Assembly: GCA_027924585.1 (NCBI GenBank)
Contig: BSBM01003398.1
Span: 62,001 to 126,000, forward strand
Direction: 5' to 3'
Origin: Larix kaempferi
Lineage: Eukaryota; Streptophyta; Pinopsida; Pinales; Pinaceae
Length of the DNA stretch: 64,000 nucleotides
Part shown: positions 1-11,663 of the stretch, piece by piece
Layout of the letters: each line of letters starts with the position of its first letter
How positions within the stretch are numbered: the first letter of the stretch is position 1
Translations under genes and position numbers: made by a program
Notes under the pieces: generated by a model
The model's database searches: none
What the model saw: only the letters and a program-made list of their open reading frames with translations
What the model was told of the DNA's origin: nothing

Positions 1-430
1 ATTCTAGCGCCTAGCATGTTTATACATGTTACAAAATGGGCTCTAATAATCCCCTAAGGCCTAACCCCCACTTTGGGCATTCCAACTTTGGAGGAGCAGG
101 AGAAAACCTCATCGATTATACTCGGCTAAAGGCAAGGCATAATCGACAAGGGAAAAAACTCCTTGGAATACCTTCTTTGGTTGTCAAGTCCTAGGGAACC
201 GAGTCACTCAAAGACCACCATGCTAGTACGCTTATTACAAACCCCGTGGGGCACGGTCATGTACTACAAAACATAAAAAAAGGGGGCCTTGAACAGGCCA
301 AGCTTGGAACTTCTGAACACTGAAAAGCACAAGTGATTGTGCAACACTGGCGGCTCACTGAAGTCCAACTGTAGTGCAACTCAGTTGGTAACACAACTCA
401 TCAAAGCTCCGTCAAAGTCATGGAAACATC
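1..430 (-). repeat. Repeat X, partial copy A-left
   Basis: This stretch matches, in the same orientation, the sequence near 63520-63900. Shared blocks include the gcctagcatgtt motif, ttggaggagcaggagaaaa, aactccttggaatacct, accgagtc, accatgctag, and a terminal ggggcc run. The same blocks occur inverted at about 54110-54400. It is therefore a diverged, dispersed repeat cut by the window edge. The similarity was judged by eye. Its class is unknown. Confidence 0.5.
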
Positions 431-479
431 AACTCCATTCGACCTCTCTCCTTCACGTGGGCAGTTTCATCAACTTGGC

Positions 480-1700
480 ATTTTCCAAATTTTAGTGTTT
501 TTTCGTGTTTTTTTTCCAATGAGGTAGTGCATCTCCATTGGATATGAGTTTTCTTGCTCTACAATCAAGGTGACTTGCCCTATAATCAAGGAGCTTTGTC
601 TCCTTAGGGTTTTGGCACCCCAAGCTAGCTTTCCTTGTGCTATTTATTGAGCATCTTTGGTCCATTGTTATCATCGGAAAGTGTGGAACCTCTGCTTGCA
701 TTTGTATTGTAATATTTTTCTGAGTTTAATAAAGAAGGCTTTGGAGGCTAGTCTGGTGATTTTCTTTGGTTGGATCTTCATGCTTGTACATCTGAGGTAA
801 ACTGTATTATGTTTCATAGCTAGTATTGTTGGGATTATATGTCTTTAAAGGGAAGCTATCTTTTGTAAGATCTGTAAGTAATACTTTATAGTTTTCTTAT
901 TCATGTTAATAATATTAGGAGGTTAAGAGTAATGTAATTTCTTGTTTGAATTCATTGCATCACTGCTTTCTTTTCTCTATTTACACATATGCTCTTATCC
1001 CCTTGCTAGTTGTTTGCAGGTGTTTATAGGTAGCCTAAGCTGGAGAAGTCCACGAACATGTTAGATCGTGCCTTCATTCAGTAAATGCGAACCAAGTCTT
1101 GATCCTACCGGTGCATCAGGGAGCTTCACTCCATTGCCCTTTCTTCAAAACTCTCAACCCCCATGGGTTCACTCTTCTAGATCATTTTTTCACTCTATTT
1201 CGATTACTGTCCTATTTGAATCTAAATCTTGCTTCAAAGTTCATTTGATTAATATATCTAAGCAAGTAGCAATCTAAAGAATCTAATAGCTTCATTTTTA
1301 TTCAATTCTAGGTTGCTAGCTAAGTTGGAAAATTTTCCAAATTTTTTGTAGCAACGTCAAAGACACTTTTTAAGTGTTTCTTGGCCTTTTAAGACTAATT
1401 CAGTTCGCTGTTTTTTTGTCTTTTAACAGGTTTGAACATCTTAGAGCTCAAAATCTTAGATTCAAAGGTGTCCGTAGCCATCCGGGGAGCTAGTTTTACC
1501 TCCCTTACATCATCCTAATTTTTGTAAACTATATTGGTTCCTAATTAAAGGAACAACAGTGTTTCTTGAGCTTCATTTGTAAATCATAAAGAAATAAAAA
1601 GAGCTCAGCAGACAATTCCAGCGCTTGACCCCAATCCCCTTAGGAGGGATTCGTTTTTTTTAATTTTTTTAGTTTTACTTAGTTTACTTAGTTTTCTTTA
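480..1700 (+). repeat. Repeat X, copy A, 3' part in plus orientation
   Basis: The block ttgtattgtaatatttt, followed by an aataaa-type signal and aagaaggctttggagg near 730-750, recurs at about 59910-59960 (plus) and inverted at about 62770-62830. Further downstream the segment with caaagacacttttt and taagtgttt near 1358-1380 recurs inverted near 61900-61930. The layout (promoter-like A/T-rich stretch, poly(A)-type signal, then pyrimidine-rich tracts ending in cag) resembles an LTR plus leader. No protein domain was found. Together with positions 1-430 it forms a head-to-head arrangement of the same repeat. Confidence 0.4.
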
Positions 1701-2499
1701 CTTAGATTGACTTTCTTTAATTTTGTAGTAATTAAACAACAAACAATTAAGCACACAAACGTCCTCAAGGACCATTTACTTCATTTTGTATGCTTATGTG
1801 TTCATTTTACAAACTACAATCTTGTTCTAAAACTGACAACTAAAATTAACCCCTTGCTCTACCGAAGTACTCCATCACTTTGTGGTGCGAGGAAAAGATA
1901 TTCTTGGGTCATATCTTAGTTAATCATCCACTCACACATCTTAATAAAACGAACCACACCCCAAGCCCAAAGTATGCTCTTGACCGCTGCAGCTTAGTCA
2001 GAACAGCTGGACCAATCAGAAACAGGCGCAAGGTACTTTGTTTTAATAGGAAAATCCATTAGAACCAAATTCTAAGAACTCGGGAGGTTGCATGGGTGGA
2101 AACTACAGAGTCAGCAGGCTACTATTAAGCAGGTTCATCCTCGCCTGGTTGGACACTTGGTAAAGCTGCTAAAGCACTCAGTTCGAAGGTTAGGTTTCTT
2201 TTGGGCCAAACCAAGAATTAACCCACTCCTTAATCCACTCATTTAATAATCTTAAAATTTACCAACTAAGACACTGCAATACTTTCACCGAGACCACAGA
2301 AGCAACCCTCGCAAGCACTCCATTTTCATCGGCACTGATCTTTGATTTTTTTCTCTTGTTTAAGTTGATATTTACAAATGTCATGAATGGTGTTGTATCT
2401 TAAAAGATGTGGGTTTTAATTTCATATTGCAGTGACTTATAGTTTATTATTAAGTGATTTCATCAAACTCCTAGATTAGACTTTTATTTCTGTTAATAG
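1701..2499. other. Non-coding stretch without recognised genes
   Basis: It is A/T-rich, with only short open frames that show no recognisable domain. It may be the continuation of repeat X copy A, but similarity to the minus-strand copy near 61.4-61.8 kb becomes too weak to follow by eye. Nothing else is seen here. Confidence 0.4.
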
Positions 2500-2690
2500 A
2501 TTAAAAGCCTTAGATTTATTTTCATAGGGACCACCCCCCTTGGCTTCGCTAGGAGAAAGCCTAGACGGAGGAGTCGAGTAATCAGGTGACAGCACTTGAC
2601 TCTCGCTTGCCCCCAAGGACACACCAAGCGGCTTGAAGGTTTCCTACCGCGTCCCCCCAGGTGTGTATTAGGCGGCAACAACAGGAATAT
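2500..2690 (-). repeat. Short dispersed repeat R1, inverted relative to 60.5 kb
   Basis: On the minus strand this reads through a cluster of shared words (cttgggggcaag, agtcaagtgctgtcac, gactcctccgtctaggcttt, gcgaagccaaggggggtgg), followed by A-rich sequence. The same series occurs on the plus strand at about 60541-60720, with roughly 80% agreement by eye. Size and spread suggest a SINE- or MITE-like unit, but neither a Pol III A/B box nor terminal inverted repeats could be defined. Confidence 0.5.
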
Positions 2691-3074
2691 TGATGAATTT
2701 TAATTGTGTGATAAAGCTCATTGGCAAGTGATCGTAAATACAAAATTTTAGGTAATGAACTCCTAAAACACACCCACTATCAGTGTAGGAAGAATAATGA
2801 TATACTGCAAAACCTACAAGTATATAAGAAAGATGAAACATCATGAATACTATCAAAGGCTCAAAGTGGTGGTGGAAAAAGAATTGCAAGGATGCAAAAT
2901 TGTAAGATTCAGTTTCTGCAAAGATTATATAAGAACTCAGTTTCAATTGAACAAAAAATAGGAAATTGAAATATAGTTTCCATGTTGCCAATCAAAAGAA
3001 GAAAATATTTTATGTGATGTGATTACTAAAATTCTAAATCTCTAAGTTTGAAATTTTGCAACACTGTATACAGA
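2691..3074 (-). other. 3' flank / likely 3' UTR of the CRWN-like gene
   Basis: This follows the stop codon of the minus-strand gene at 3075-3077. It is A/T-rich and carries no recognisable coding signal. No canonical AATAAA on the minus strand was found inside this stretch; the nearest candidate lies beyond the R1 repeat at about 2514-2519. The UTR end is therefore not defined. Confidence 0.4.
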
Positions 3075-5135
3075 TCACCGACTAAGTCTTCTCCGAGTTC
3101 CAGAAGGGAGCTCGGGCTCATTCCCCAACTGATTACTGGCTTCATCAACTGCATTTGTCAATGGAGACTGCCGAGATCTCTTTTTTCGAGACTTACCTGC
3201 ATATCAAAAATAGCCATCAGATTAACACTGCCTGAAGGTTGTAATTCATCTGCCTTGATGAACATCACAGCGCTGTAATCCAATGTAAGATTTTGAAATA
3301 GGAAACTTGCCTTCTTGTGTTTCTTTTTTATTGTCTGGGAGGAGGATAGGTGAATCTCGCTGAATATTTTCTTCAACAATAGAATTCATTCTGTCATGGA
3401 CAAGGTTTTGTCCAGTAGTAGAAGGCATAGAAGGCACTTCATTGTCAAGTATGTCAACCGCATTGCTCCCCTCTTCAAGAACAGAAAATTTACGCTCTAT
3501 TTGTGAATGTGACTGAAGAAACAGCTTGTTATCTTCCAGCTCTTGGCCATTTATTATGTCATCGTTATCATCACCAAACGATGGATCAGAAGGAGACTTA
3601 TCCCGACATTTACTATCTCTAATACCATGAGCTTCTTTTGCAGTTTCATTGATGTTTCCACTAGTTGCACTGGGTGAAATTGCATATTCTACGTCATTTG
3701 CTACCAACTTCACACTGGAATCTTTAGGCAATCTCCCAATTTCTTTTCTTTGGGAAGAACTACTAAAAATATTGGAGCCTAGGTCCTGGAGAAAGAGTAA
3801 GCAAGCAGGATGTTCTAACAAGTTTGCTATTCTTCCAGAAATATCTCCTAATCTTCCTTCATGATGAAATTCATCCTCAAGATTTTGTTGGGAAAATTGT
3901 TTCTCTAGTTGTATCAGATGGTTTTTAGATACCAGTATATCATTCTTCAATTCGTGGAGTTCTTTTAATTCCTGTAGGGATTGTTGTCTGTCTTTTCGCA
4001 GTGATTCCCGCTGATCCTGCAACTTCTCCCTTTGGATGTGAAGATCATTGATATCTGCCTTAATCTCTGACCACACCATCTCTGCTTCTTCATGCATCTT
4101 AGTGATTTCCTGCTTTTTGTTCTCATGCTTTTCCCTTTCTAACCTCAGCTCGTCCATTTCCTTCTGAACCAATTCTCTCTGTAAAAAGATCTCCTGCATT
4201 TCTCTTTCTTTCCTTTGTTCAAGCTCTGAGTCCCTTACTTCTAAATCCCTCTGTATCTGCTTGCACCGCTCCTTTACCTTTCTCTCTAATTCATTCCTTT
4301 GCATCTTGAATTCTCGAACAAGTTCATTATGCTCGTTCTCATATTTAGAAAACCAATCTTCATGTTCATGATCAAAATTTTCAATGAAGGCCTCTTTTTT
4401 AGCATGAAGTGATACAGCATCCATTTCAATTAATTCCCTGAAATCATGCTTATCTTGTTTCAACCTTTGTTCTTGATCATGAAACCATTTTAATATTCTC
4501 TCTCTCTCTTCACTGACCTGTTCTGATTCCTGGTTGGTTTGTTCCCTTTTCTCTTGAAGTAATCTGTAATCATTATCTAAACTTTCCCTTTCTAATTTTA
4601 ATAGACATGCTTCATTGTCAACAATTTTCTTAATACCCCTAAAATAATCAATCTCTTCTTTTATTTTTATTTTAAGTCTCTGTAAGCTATTATGTTCTTC
4701 TTCTATTATGGTAAGCTTTTCCTGTTCATTTTGAATCTGTTGTTTCTCTTCTTCAATACCTCTCCTAATATTGTCCAGCTCTTGCTTTTCCTTGTTCACA
4801 ATCTCTCCTTCCTTCTCAAGGTTTTTGTTTTGTACTTTAATTTTATATTTCTCATTTTCACAGGATTGCCCTACTTTTATCAAGGAGGTTAGTTTTGCAT
4901 GCAAGCTATTCTCCGATTTTTTTAGTTTTTCAGCATGTTTCTCCAGCTGTTTTTCCTTTTCTGACAATTCATGCTCTTTAACTTGGATATCAGCAGCCCT
5001 CAATTCAGCTAGATGTTTCTGATTTTCCAATTCCTCCTCTAAAGACCTGTTGCACTTTTCCATCTCAGCTTCAAACACTTGTTTTTCTGCTTTACATTCC
5101 TCTTTCTGTTTAGCAACGAGTCTTGGAATCTCAAC
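3075..5135 (-). CDS. CRWN: NMCP/CRWN-family nuclear lamina-like coiled-coil protein, last two exons (partial gene)
   Basis: Joined minus-strand exons are 5135-3311 (1825 bp) and 3196-3075 (122 bp, stop TGA). The large exon starts after a clean tttttcag acceptor with codons for VEIPRL. It encodes about 600 residues of charged heptad-type coiled coil, including the family-typical stretch around DHEHEDWFSKYENEHNEL followed by MQRNELE..KERCKQI. A Ser-rich, acidic, non-coiled tail follows. The last exon adds a basic tail with KSRKKRSRQS, a likely nuclear localisation signal, and ends TRRRLSR. NMCP/CRWN proteins are plant lamin analogues at the nuclear periphery that shape nuclear size and chromatin organisation. 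The N-terminal exons are absent from the adjacent 2.4 kb. They may lie beyond the TE nest or the gene may be a fragment. The exact paralogue (CRWN1-like or CRWN4-like) is not resolved. Confidence 0.85.
3197..3310 (-). other. 114-bp GC-AG intron of the CRWN-like gene
   Basis: On the minus strand the large exon ends ...CAAGAAG and is followed by GCAAGT, the classical GC-type donor. The intron ends GATATGCAG. Removing it joins a phase-1 codon (G|GT, Gly) and opens a 40-residue Lys/Arg-rich C-terminus. Without splicing, translation would run into an unrelated 20-residue tail. No GT donor nearby preserves both the frame and the basic tail. Confidence 0.7.
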
Positions 5136-6874
5136 CTGAAAAACCATAAAATTTGAATTTTCACTCACATTTACAAGCCAAGCATAACAGATATACCAAT
5201 AATTTGCAATTCACAGATAAAATTTCATAGAGAAGTGAAGACTATGGTAATTCTGTAACCAACCATATAAACCCTGTTTCTACAGAGCATACATAGAAAT
5301 GTTGGAAAGGGCTGGTAAAAGTTACATTCCTAATTGTCATAGAGCTGATCTATTTAAGCTTATATTGACTGACTGGGAATGTATTGACCTGCAAAGAATT
5401 TGGTCAATTTAGTCTCCTAAAGTGAATTTCACATATTAGGCAAGTTATATACTATATAGTCCAATAGAGGAAAACAAATGCAAGAGCAACAATGGAGAGT
5501 TCATCCCAAAATTACATGATATACTAGCTATGTGTCATGACTCTTTTCTCGGGGGATTTTCCAACCACTTTTGGGAACATTTTTAGAAAGTGAAGCAATT
5601 GAAAACTTGTATCTGGAATCTTCAAGGTGTTTTTGTGCAATATATGTTGAAAGATGGTATTGTTAAGGTTCTTTTTGACAGGAGTACAACAATAAATGCC
5701 CAGATAACTTCTGTGGTATTTCACTTAATTAATGATACCCAACACATCAAACAAAGCAGAAAAACTAGCCTTAGAAAAGAAACCTCAATCAGCATAGTAA
5801 GTGGTAAGTTATGCATGGCAAAAGGGTATCAGATGCTGCACTTATAGGAATCTTAAAAGTGGACAGCATGTCAGCAGGTGTTCCATAGAGGGGCACTTTC
5901 CTAACCCTTGCATGTCAATAGGACACTAGGTGAGGCACTGCACTGATATATATTACACCCTTCCTTGTCAAAGCCCTATTTTTATGCAGAAGAAAGGAAA
6001 AACAGAAAATATTTAACAAGCACATTGCAAATATTCTATTTAGATATTAAGTCTAATCCTTTGGGATTAGCAAGTGCTATTGTGGCTGGTGCTTGAGCCA
6101 TCCTCAACTGTAATATCCCAAATAGAGATAACTGCCTTCTTAACTGGGTATCTTTCACTTTGTTTGGTACTTGCTAATTTAATGACTTGTGGTTGCTTGC
6201 ATGGTTTGCATGAAGATTAATTATCCCAATGAATACTTGTATGCCAATTTAAAATAACATCATAACCCCAAATTTATCAAGCATGACAGCTGATATAGAT
6301 ATAATTTGATGAACCCCAAACAGTTCCAAACTTGATAACCCTAAAGAATTTAAATAAGAGTATTGTGCAAAATGGAATTTACTCAAACTGTCCCATAAAT
6401 CAGATCTGTGGAAAGGTATGAATCTAACCTTCAAACAGTGGATTTCGTGGAATGAAGATGGCTGTTACAGTTGCATTATGCGATGAGCATTGTATATATA
6501 GTTGGATGTGAGAGTATTTGCATGAGGAAGTCACCCAGCTGGAAGGATCACACCCAATCTCAGTGGATGCAACCTTTAGAACATGAATGTGGTTCTTCTT
6601 TTACTTCAGATCTGGCCCATGCATTAAGTCATGCTTCAGATATCGCCCATGCATGAACAGTGAACTCTTCTTATGACCTACACCCTCCAGTTTGGTACCA
6701 CGCTGCTCTTACAAGGGGTTTGAGGCTCCATCTCAAAGATCTCTATTAATTTAAGGATTCGCTGCCTCTGAAATGGAAGGAAACCCTAGCAATGGCTCGC
6801 CCTCCTCCTTGACTGAATATATGACTGTCAAAACCAACCCACGACCTCAATAGGGTTCCACGCAGTATTAGCAA
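5136..6874. other. Probable intron or upstream sequence of the CRWN-like gene, no exon recognised
   Basis: A/T-rich sequence upstream (in gene orientation) of the 5135 splice acceptor. I scanned the minus strand for further NMCP-type coiled-coil exons and saw none. The short open frames on both strands show no domain. If the gene is intact, this is the 3' part of a long intron. Confidence 0.45.
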
Positions 6875-6875
6875 G

Positions 6876-7043
6876 GATATTGCTGCCACATATATTAAAT
6901 GAATGCACCCTCAAGAAGATGGTATCAGTTAATAAAGAGATCGCTGCCACCTTTGATGGAAGAATGCGCCCTCAAGAAGATGCCCTTGTGGAATAAGGAG
7001 ATCGCTTCCTTAATTTATGAATGAGTGCACCCTCATAAATCCT
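6876..7043. repeat. Imperfect tandem repeat, about 60-bp unit, three copies
   Basis: Three consecutive units start with gatattgctgcc, gagatcgctgcc and gagatcgcttcc. Each continues to a (g)caccctcaagaagatg or caccctcata block. The period is about 60 bp. It is not part of any recognised gene. Confidence 0.55.
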
Positions 7044-7550
7044 TCAATTGCTTTGGATGCCCTTGTATCCTTGTGACAGATGATGAATATGTTGTAATAA
7101 TGAAGAATGTTGATAGACCTAGATGATCTATCCCTGTAATTGATTAGGGTGGATGGATTTTGCCACCAAACTCAATTGTTGGTTAAGGAATTCGCCCTCA
7201 ACCCTAAACTGCTCTCAGAGCTCTCAAGACCGAATCTCAACAATGAATAATAACAATAGATACCTAAAAAGTTGATTTTCCTTCTTTTATTCTCTTTTGA
7301 TAGCATGCAACTTAAATGACGCATGTTGCATGCAACTTGATTTATGGCTTGCATGTCATGCATGTCACTTGATTCCTGCTTAGGCGGTCCTCTTTTATCC
7401 CCTAATGACTTAATAGTGCTTAATATCCTGATCGAGATCTGCTTTTATCCCATGTGGTATCCGTCATTAGTTAATTCCCTTTCTTTCAGTACCCACTCGA
7501 ACCTATGGGAATTAAATAGGTTAGCAGGTTGGTTCCTGTTGCTTAGGCAG
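7044..7550. other. Non-coding stretch left of the retrotransposon nest
   Basis: No coding signal or recognised repeat. It contains several copies of a gcatg-rich palindromic word near 7300-7365 (tagcatgcaactt, catgttgcatgcaactt, gcatgtcatgcatgtcac), giving local self-complementarity. It ends with ggcag directly before an LTR terminus. Confidence 0.35.
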
Positions 7551-7677
7551 TGTTATCACTCAACTTGTAGTTGCCCCAAATGATGAATCCTATACAGGAT
7601 GGCAGAGGAGATAGGCAACCAAAGAGGTGAACCAAGAGGGACTCAATTCCCAATATGGATTGGTTGTCACGCCAAGA
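7551..7677 (-). repeat. Inverted 127-bp fragment of an E3-type LTR 3' end
   Basis: Read on the minus strand this segment equals the last part of the E3 LTR (38271-38382): gtgacaaccaatccat, then cacctctttggttgcctat, then a terminus TGATAACA. On the plus strand it begins TGTTATCACTCAACTTG. It is cut at its inner end exactly where the plus-strand E3 LTR begins. The simplest reading is that E3 inserted into an older, oppositely oriented LTR of its own family. The rest of that LTR is not found to the right. Confidence 0.7.
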
Positions 7678-10393
7678 TGTTATCACATTTATAGTAGCCA
7701 GGGCTGCCATATCTTCAAATCAGATTCCAGTCCTTTTTTCAGCTAGTCCTTTACATTGAGATGCTTGAGATCAACATCTTATGAGCATTCATTCCAGGAT
7801 CACTCATATTTTCAGAGCAACCCCTAAGCAGACAGTACAACCTTATGCCATAACTGAGACTCATGACCTCAGATTCGATGACCGATGTAGCCATTTTACC
7901 ATACAGAGCAGTATGCAGTGCCCGGATGTGCAACAAGAGTATTCCAGTTGACAGTTAATGGTTCAAATGGTTGGTACATGTATATGACCCAGCAGGTATA
8001 TTGATATGCATTGGTTATGATGTCTTTCTCCTTTGCTCATTATGATAGCTTGACTTGGTATCTTGTAGTTATGATCTGGCGGTATATATATGTTACATAG
8101 ATATGTGTGTTTCAATGATTATCTAAAATGATCTAATTTACTCCGAATATGAAATTCTTGTTTATACTCATTGGTTTCACCCTCCTTAGGAGAATGGACG
8201 TGATCATTCCACCATTCATGGATTGCTAATTTTCGCATCACCTTTCACTTTGCTCATCAAGATGTTCTCTTCCACTTCTTGTTTTTACCCTGACTTACAA
8301 CTTAGCCTGTGATATGGAGGACTTCCCTACTTTTGCCTCTTTGTTGGATAGCATCCCTGTTAGTTTGTGTCTTGGCTCTGAATTGGCAACAAAACTTACC
8401 ATTCGGTGAGTTGGATTTGATACCTTGATCTATCTAGTCGGTTGCCCCAATGTTTGGTCTTGATTGTAGACAATTCCCCTAGTTGCATAAGTTGTGTTGA
8501 AATCTGAAGCAAATAGTACTACCATCATTACATGCATGTGGAAACTTTATTATATCTTATGTGCAAGCCCATTGAAATAAAACTAAAACTGTGCTTCTAA
8601 GCACAATGAAAAAGGGCTATGAAATGAATAAAATGAAAATACCCTGGATGAAAGCTTGAGTAGTTGTGCTTCTAAGCACATGCAAAATACCCAAAAGGGT
8701 CATAAAGGCCTAAAGAAAGCAGTGATTAAATATATGTGAAATCCAAAGACTGTTGGCCATGAAATTAAATGTAATGATCAAATTCTTCACGGAGCCTACG
8801 GGTTGTGGTGTGAGATGGAGTAAGGGACAACTAATTCTAAGTGTCCCCTAGAACCTCAAATTACAGTTAGTCGGGAACCCAGTCTTCGCGGATCTAGAAA
8901 AGATCCTCACAGAGTTGTTTCAGCATGGATGTGAGCAGTAGACATTTTCCAAGGTTGAATAAACATTTCTTAAAACAACTTATTCCATTTGTGAGACATT
9001 GCCATTCCCTATGTTATTCTTATCCAACGTATGCTTAAGTGTGTATTCCATTTTCCCTTATCCAAAGTATCACGGTGTTGAGTCAATACAGTCATTCCCT
9101 TAGCCTAGCCTTGCATTTTTTCACCCTCACCCAATCCTAGCAAAATGATCACGGCCATGAAGTGAGTATTTTCTTGAAGTTCTATTTGGATTAGTTTATT
9201 ATTTTTATATATTGGATGTTATTATTTGCTTAAACCGCCAGTGATATGCTACTTTATACTTTGAGTTTTGCTAAAAGGATCATGCTTTAACCATTTGCAC
9301 TTGCAGGGCAGTTTAATCCTGGGTCACATTTTGGTCAGTTTTGACCTGGTCAAACTTAATTTGACCAAGTCAACTAGATGACCTGAGTTGAGTTGGACTA
9401 GTGATGTGTGAGATTGATTATTTATGGTCCTTACATACCCATTTGATGGTTCCATGCAGCAGACACAGTTATCAGATGATGGTTTGATGATTTTTATGGT
9501 TATTATTATTATAGACCATTTATTTTTATTTGTCCGAGCATGGTCATGGTTACATATGACTATACATATAGCCACAGGGTGTATGGGTACTCATCTCTAG
9601 TAGATTTGGACCTTCTGAGTCCATTGGGATACTCAGTTTTCAGTTTCAGACACCTCTAGCTGAGATATTACTCAGATTATCACTTTATTGTGGATTTGCC
9701 ATTTAAAATGGCCTGGCATCACAATTTCACTTTTTAATTGGTTCACCTAGGGCGCTACAAAGGGAGTATGGGGTCCAGCCACGTTATATTACCATATTAC
9801 CATGCTCCTAGACATGTTGGTGCAGTCAGTTTTGGGTCTGGGGTACCAGGAAATGAGCTACAGGCATTTTATTCTCTCACAGGTGATTTCTCCGAGGATA
9901 AAAAAATGATAAAAATGGATGCAGAGGAATTCGATTTGGGCTACTGAGGTAAGGAAATGGCATGAGGATGGTTTAGACAATTTGTGTGATGTTTCCCACA
10001 CCTTCCAGAGCAGGTTGCAGCATTCAGTGGGGCCCACACACTCTCTGGGCTTTGATATTATGGTTTTACTATGTCATTGAGGGGGCACAATTTGGCCATG
10101 TGGCCACAGTATTGTATCATAATGATGTTATTATGTGTTATTGTGCCATGGGGAAATGCTAGAGAATGATGAGTACACCTCCTAACTCCACCATGTGCTT
10201 ATGTTATGACTTTAGTCACTTTTATGTGGTGCGTCCCCCCTAGGGCAACTTAGCTAGTGTGCCCCCTTCTTTTTTTGAGTTGATCCATGTACTTTATATT
10301 TAGGCTTATCGTAGCCATTGATTATCACTTATGTATCTTTTGATCTCAACCACTCGTTAAAAAGGTGGTTAGGGTTTTGGTCTCTCCCATTCC

Positions 10394-10402
10394 TATTTAG
10401 AG
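10394..10402 (+). promoter_or_regulatory. TATA-like box in the E3 5' LTR
   Basis: TATTTAGAG precedes gaccccctcattgtaaa, the same context that follows TATATAAGG in the E1 LTR. By analogy it marks the U3/R boundary about 2.7 kb into the LTR. Confidence 0.5.
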
Positions 10403-11638
10403 AGACCCCCTCATTGTAAAAGGGACTTTGGCTTTTGGAATTTGATAATAGAAGAAATATTTGCAGAGACTCTTGGATCTTCTTTGTTGGGTGTTCTTAG
10501 ATGTTGATTGGGAAGTCTATTTCTCCTATCATTTGAGATTTTGTGGTGAATCCAATATATTTTTGTAGAAACAGTGTTTAACTGCAGGAGGGCGATTTCA
10601 CTTGGGACATTTTTGCAGGGGGATCCTCAACTCGTTTCTTCTGAAGTTGTTAATATCAGGGGGTTTTCAATAGTATAATTTGATCTTTGATTTCCATTTG
10701 GTATATCTTTTGCTTTTACAGTCATTTTTTCTTGATGCATCAAATCTAACTTCGGTAGTTTGCTTGTGCAGGAGAGGAGGGCACACTTGGTTTTCTGGGC
10801 AAATCGATTTCACTTGGACACTCACTCAAATCACCTCAAATTGATCGAAAAGGCATAGATCATCATCATTAAGGCATCTGCAAGATTTTTCGGGTAAGAT
10901 CTACACTTGTTTTCATTTATTTTGGGTTCCAAACCATTGGCCATTTTATTTTACTGTCAAAACCCTAACTACGGAAAACTCTAAAAATTCTCTAGCTCAA
11001 ACAACTTAAAATCGTGGCGAACGATTTCTGGGTATTTCACTTTAGGCCTAACCCAAAGTGCGTTTTCAAGGGCATCACCCTTGAGGGACTCCTTGTGGCC
11101 CAATTTCCTAGGAATTGTTCAGCTACCCTTGCACACTTCCTATTTTTGCCTGTTTTCTGGGTTGTTTGATGTCGTTTTTTGTCTTGTGTGCTAAGATACT
11201 GTCATACCCTTTATCAAGTCTAATCTAAAGGTACTAGATAGCCTCATCTTAATTTTAACACTCCTACCTTGGACACATTTCCCAAGGCAAGATAAATTTC
11301 TATCATTTGCTAGTGCCTTGATCCTAGATCCTTCTATAAAACTCATAAGTCACTTCTACTATCACATTGGGTCAATATTTATATTTCATAAGCCTCCTGA
11401 TCCAACCTTAATTCATCTGGTGACTTCATCCTTAGATCTAGGGTTCATTATACCTTACACCTTACATATTTCATTTATCTGATTTGATCTAGTTTTCTGG
11501 CTAGATCTCTCCTATCGAAAGTTGATCTAGGTCTCCCCCATTGTTATCTAGGGCTTGGATAACATAAAGTGAAGAGCGCCTCGATTGGCGTGACAACTGT
11601 TATCACATTTTATGTCGGGAGCAGCTTCCACACTGCAG

Positions 11639-11663
11639 ACTGTGCGGTCGAGGACCGCACAGT
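11639..11663. other. Perfect 11-bp stem / 3-nt loop inverted repeat plus T-run in the E2 LTR
   Basis: ACTGTGCGGTC, loop gag, GACCGCACAGT, followed by atttttttttt-like sequence. It starts 41 bp inside the LTR. The 3' LTR copy (34325-34349) carries one T-to-C change that breaks one pair. It may be a U3 protein-binding palindrome. A bacterial-type terminator is not expected in a plant. Confidence 0.6.
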
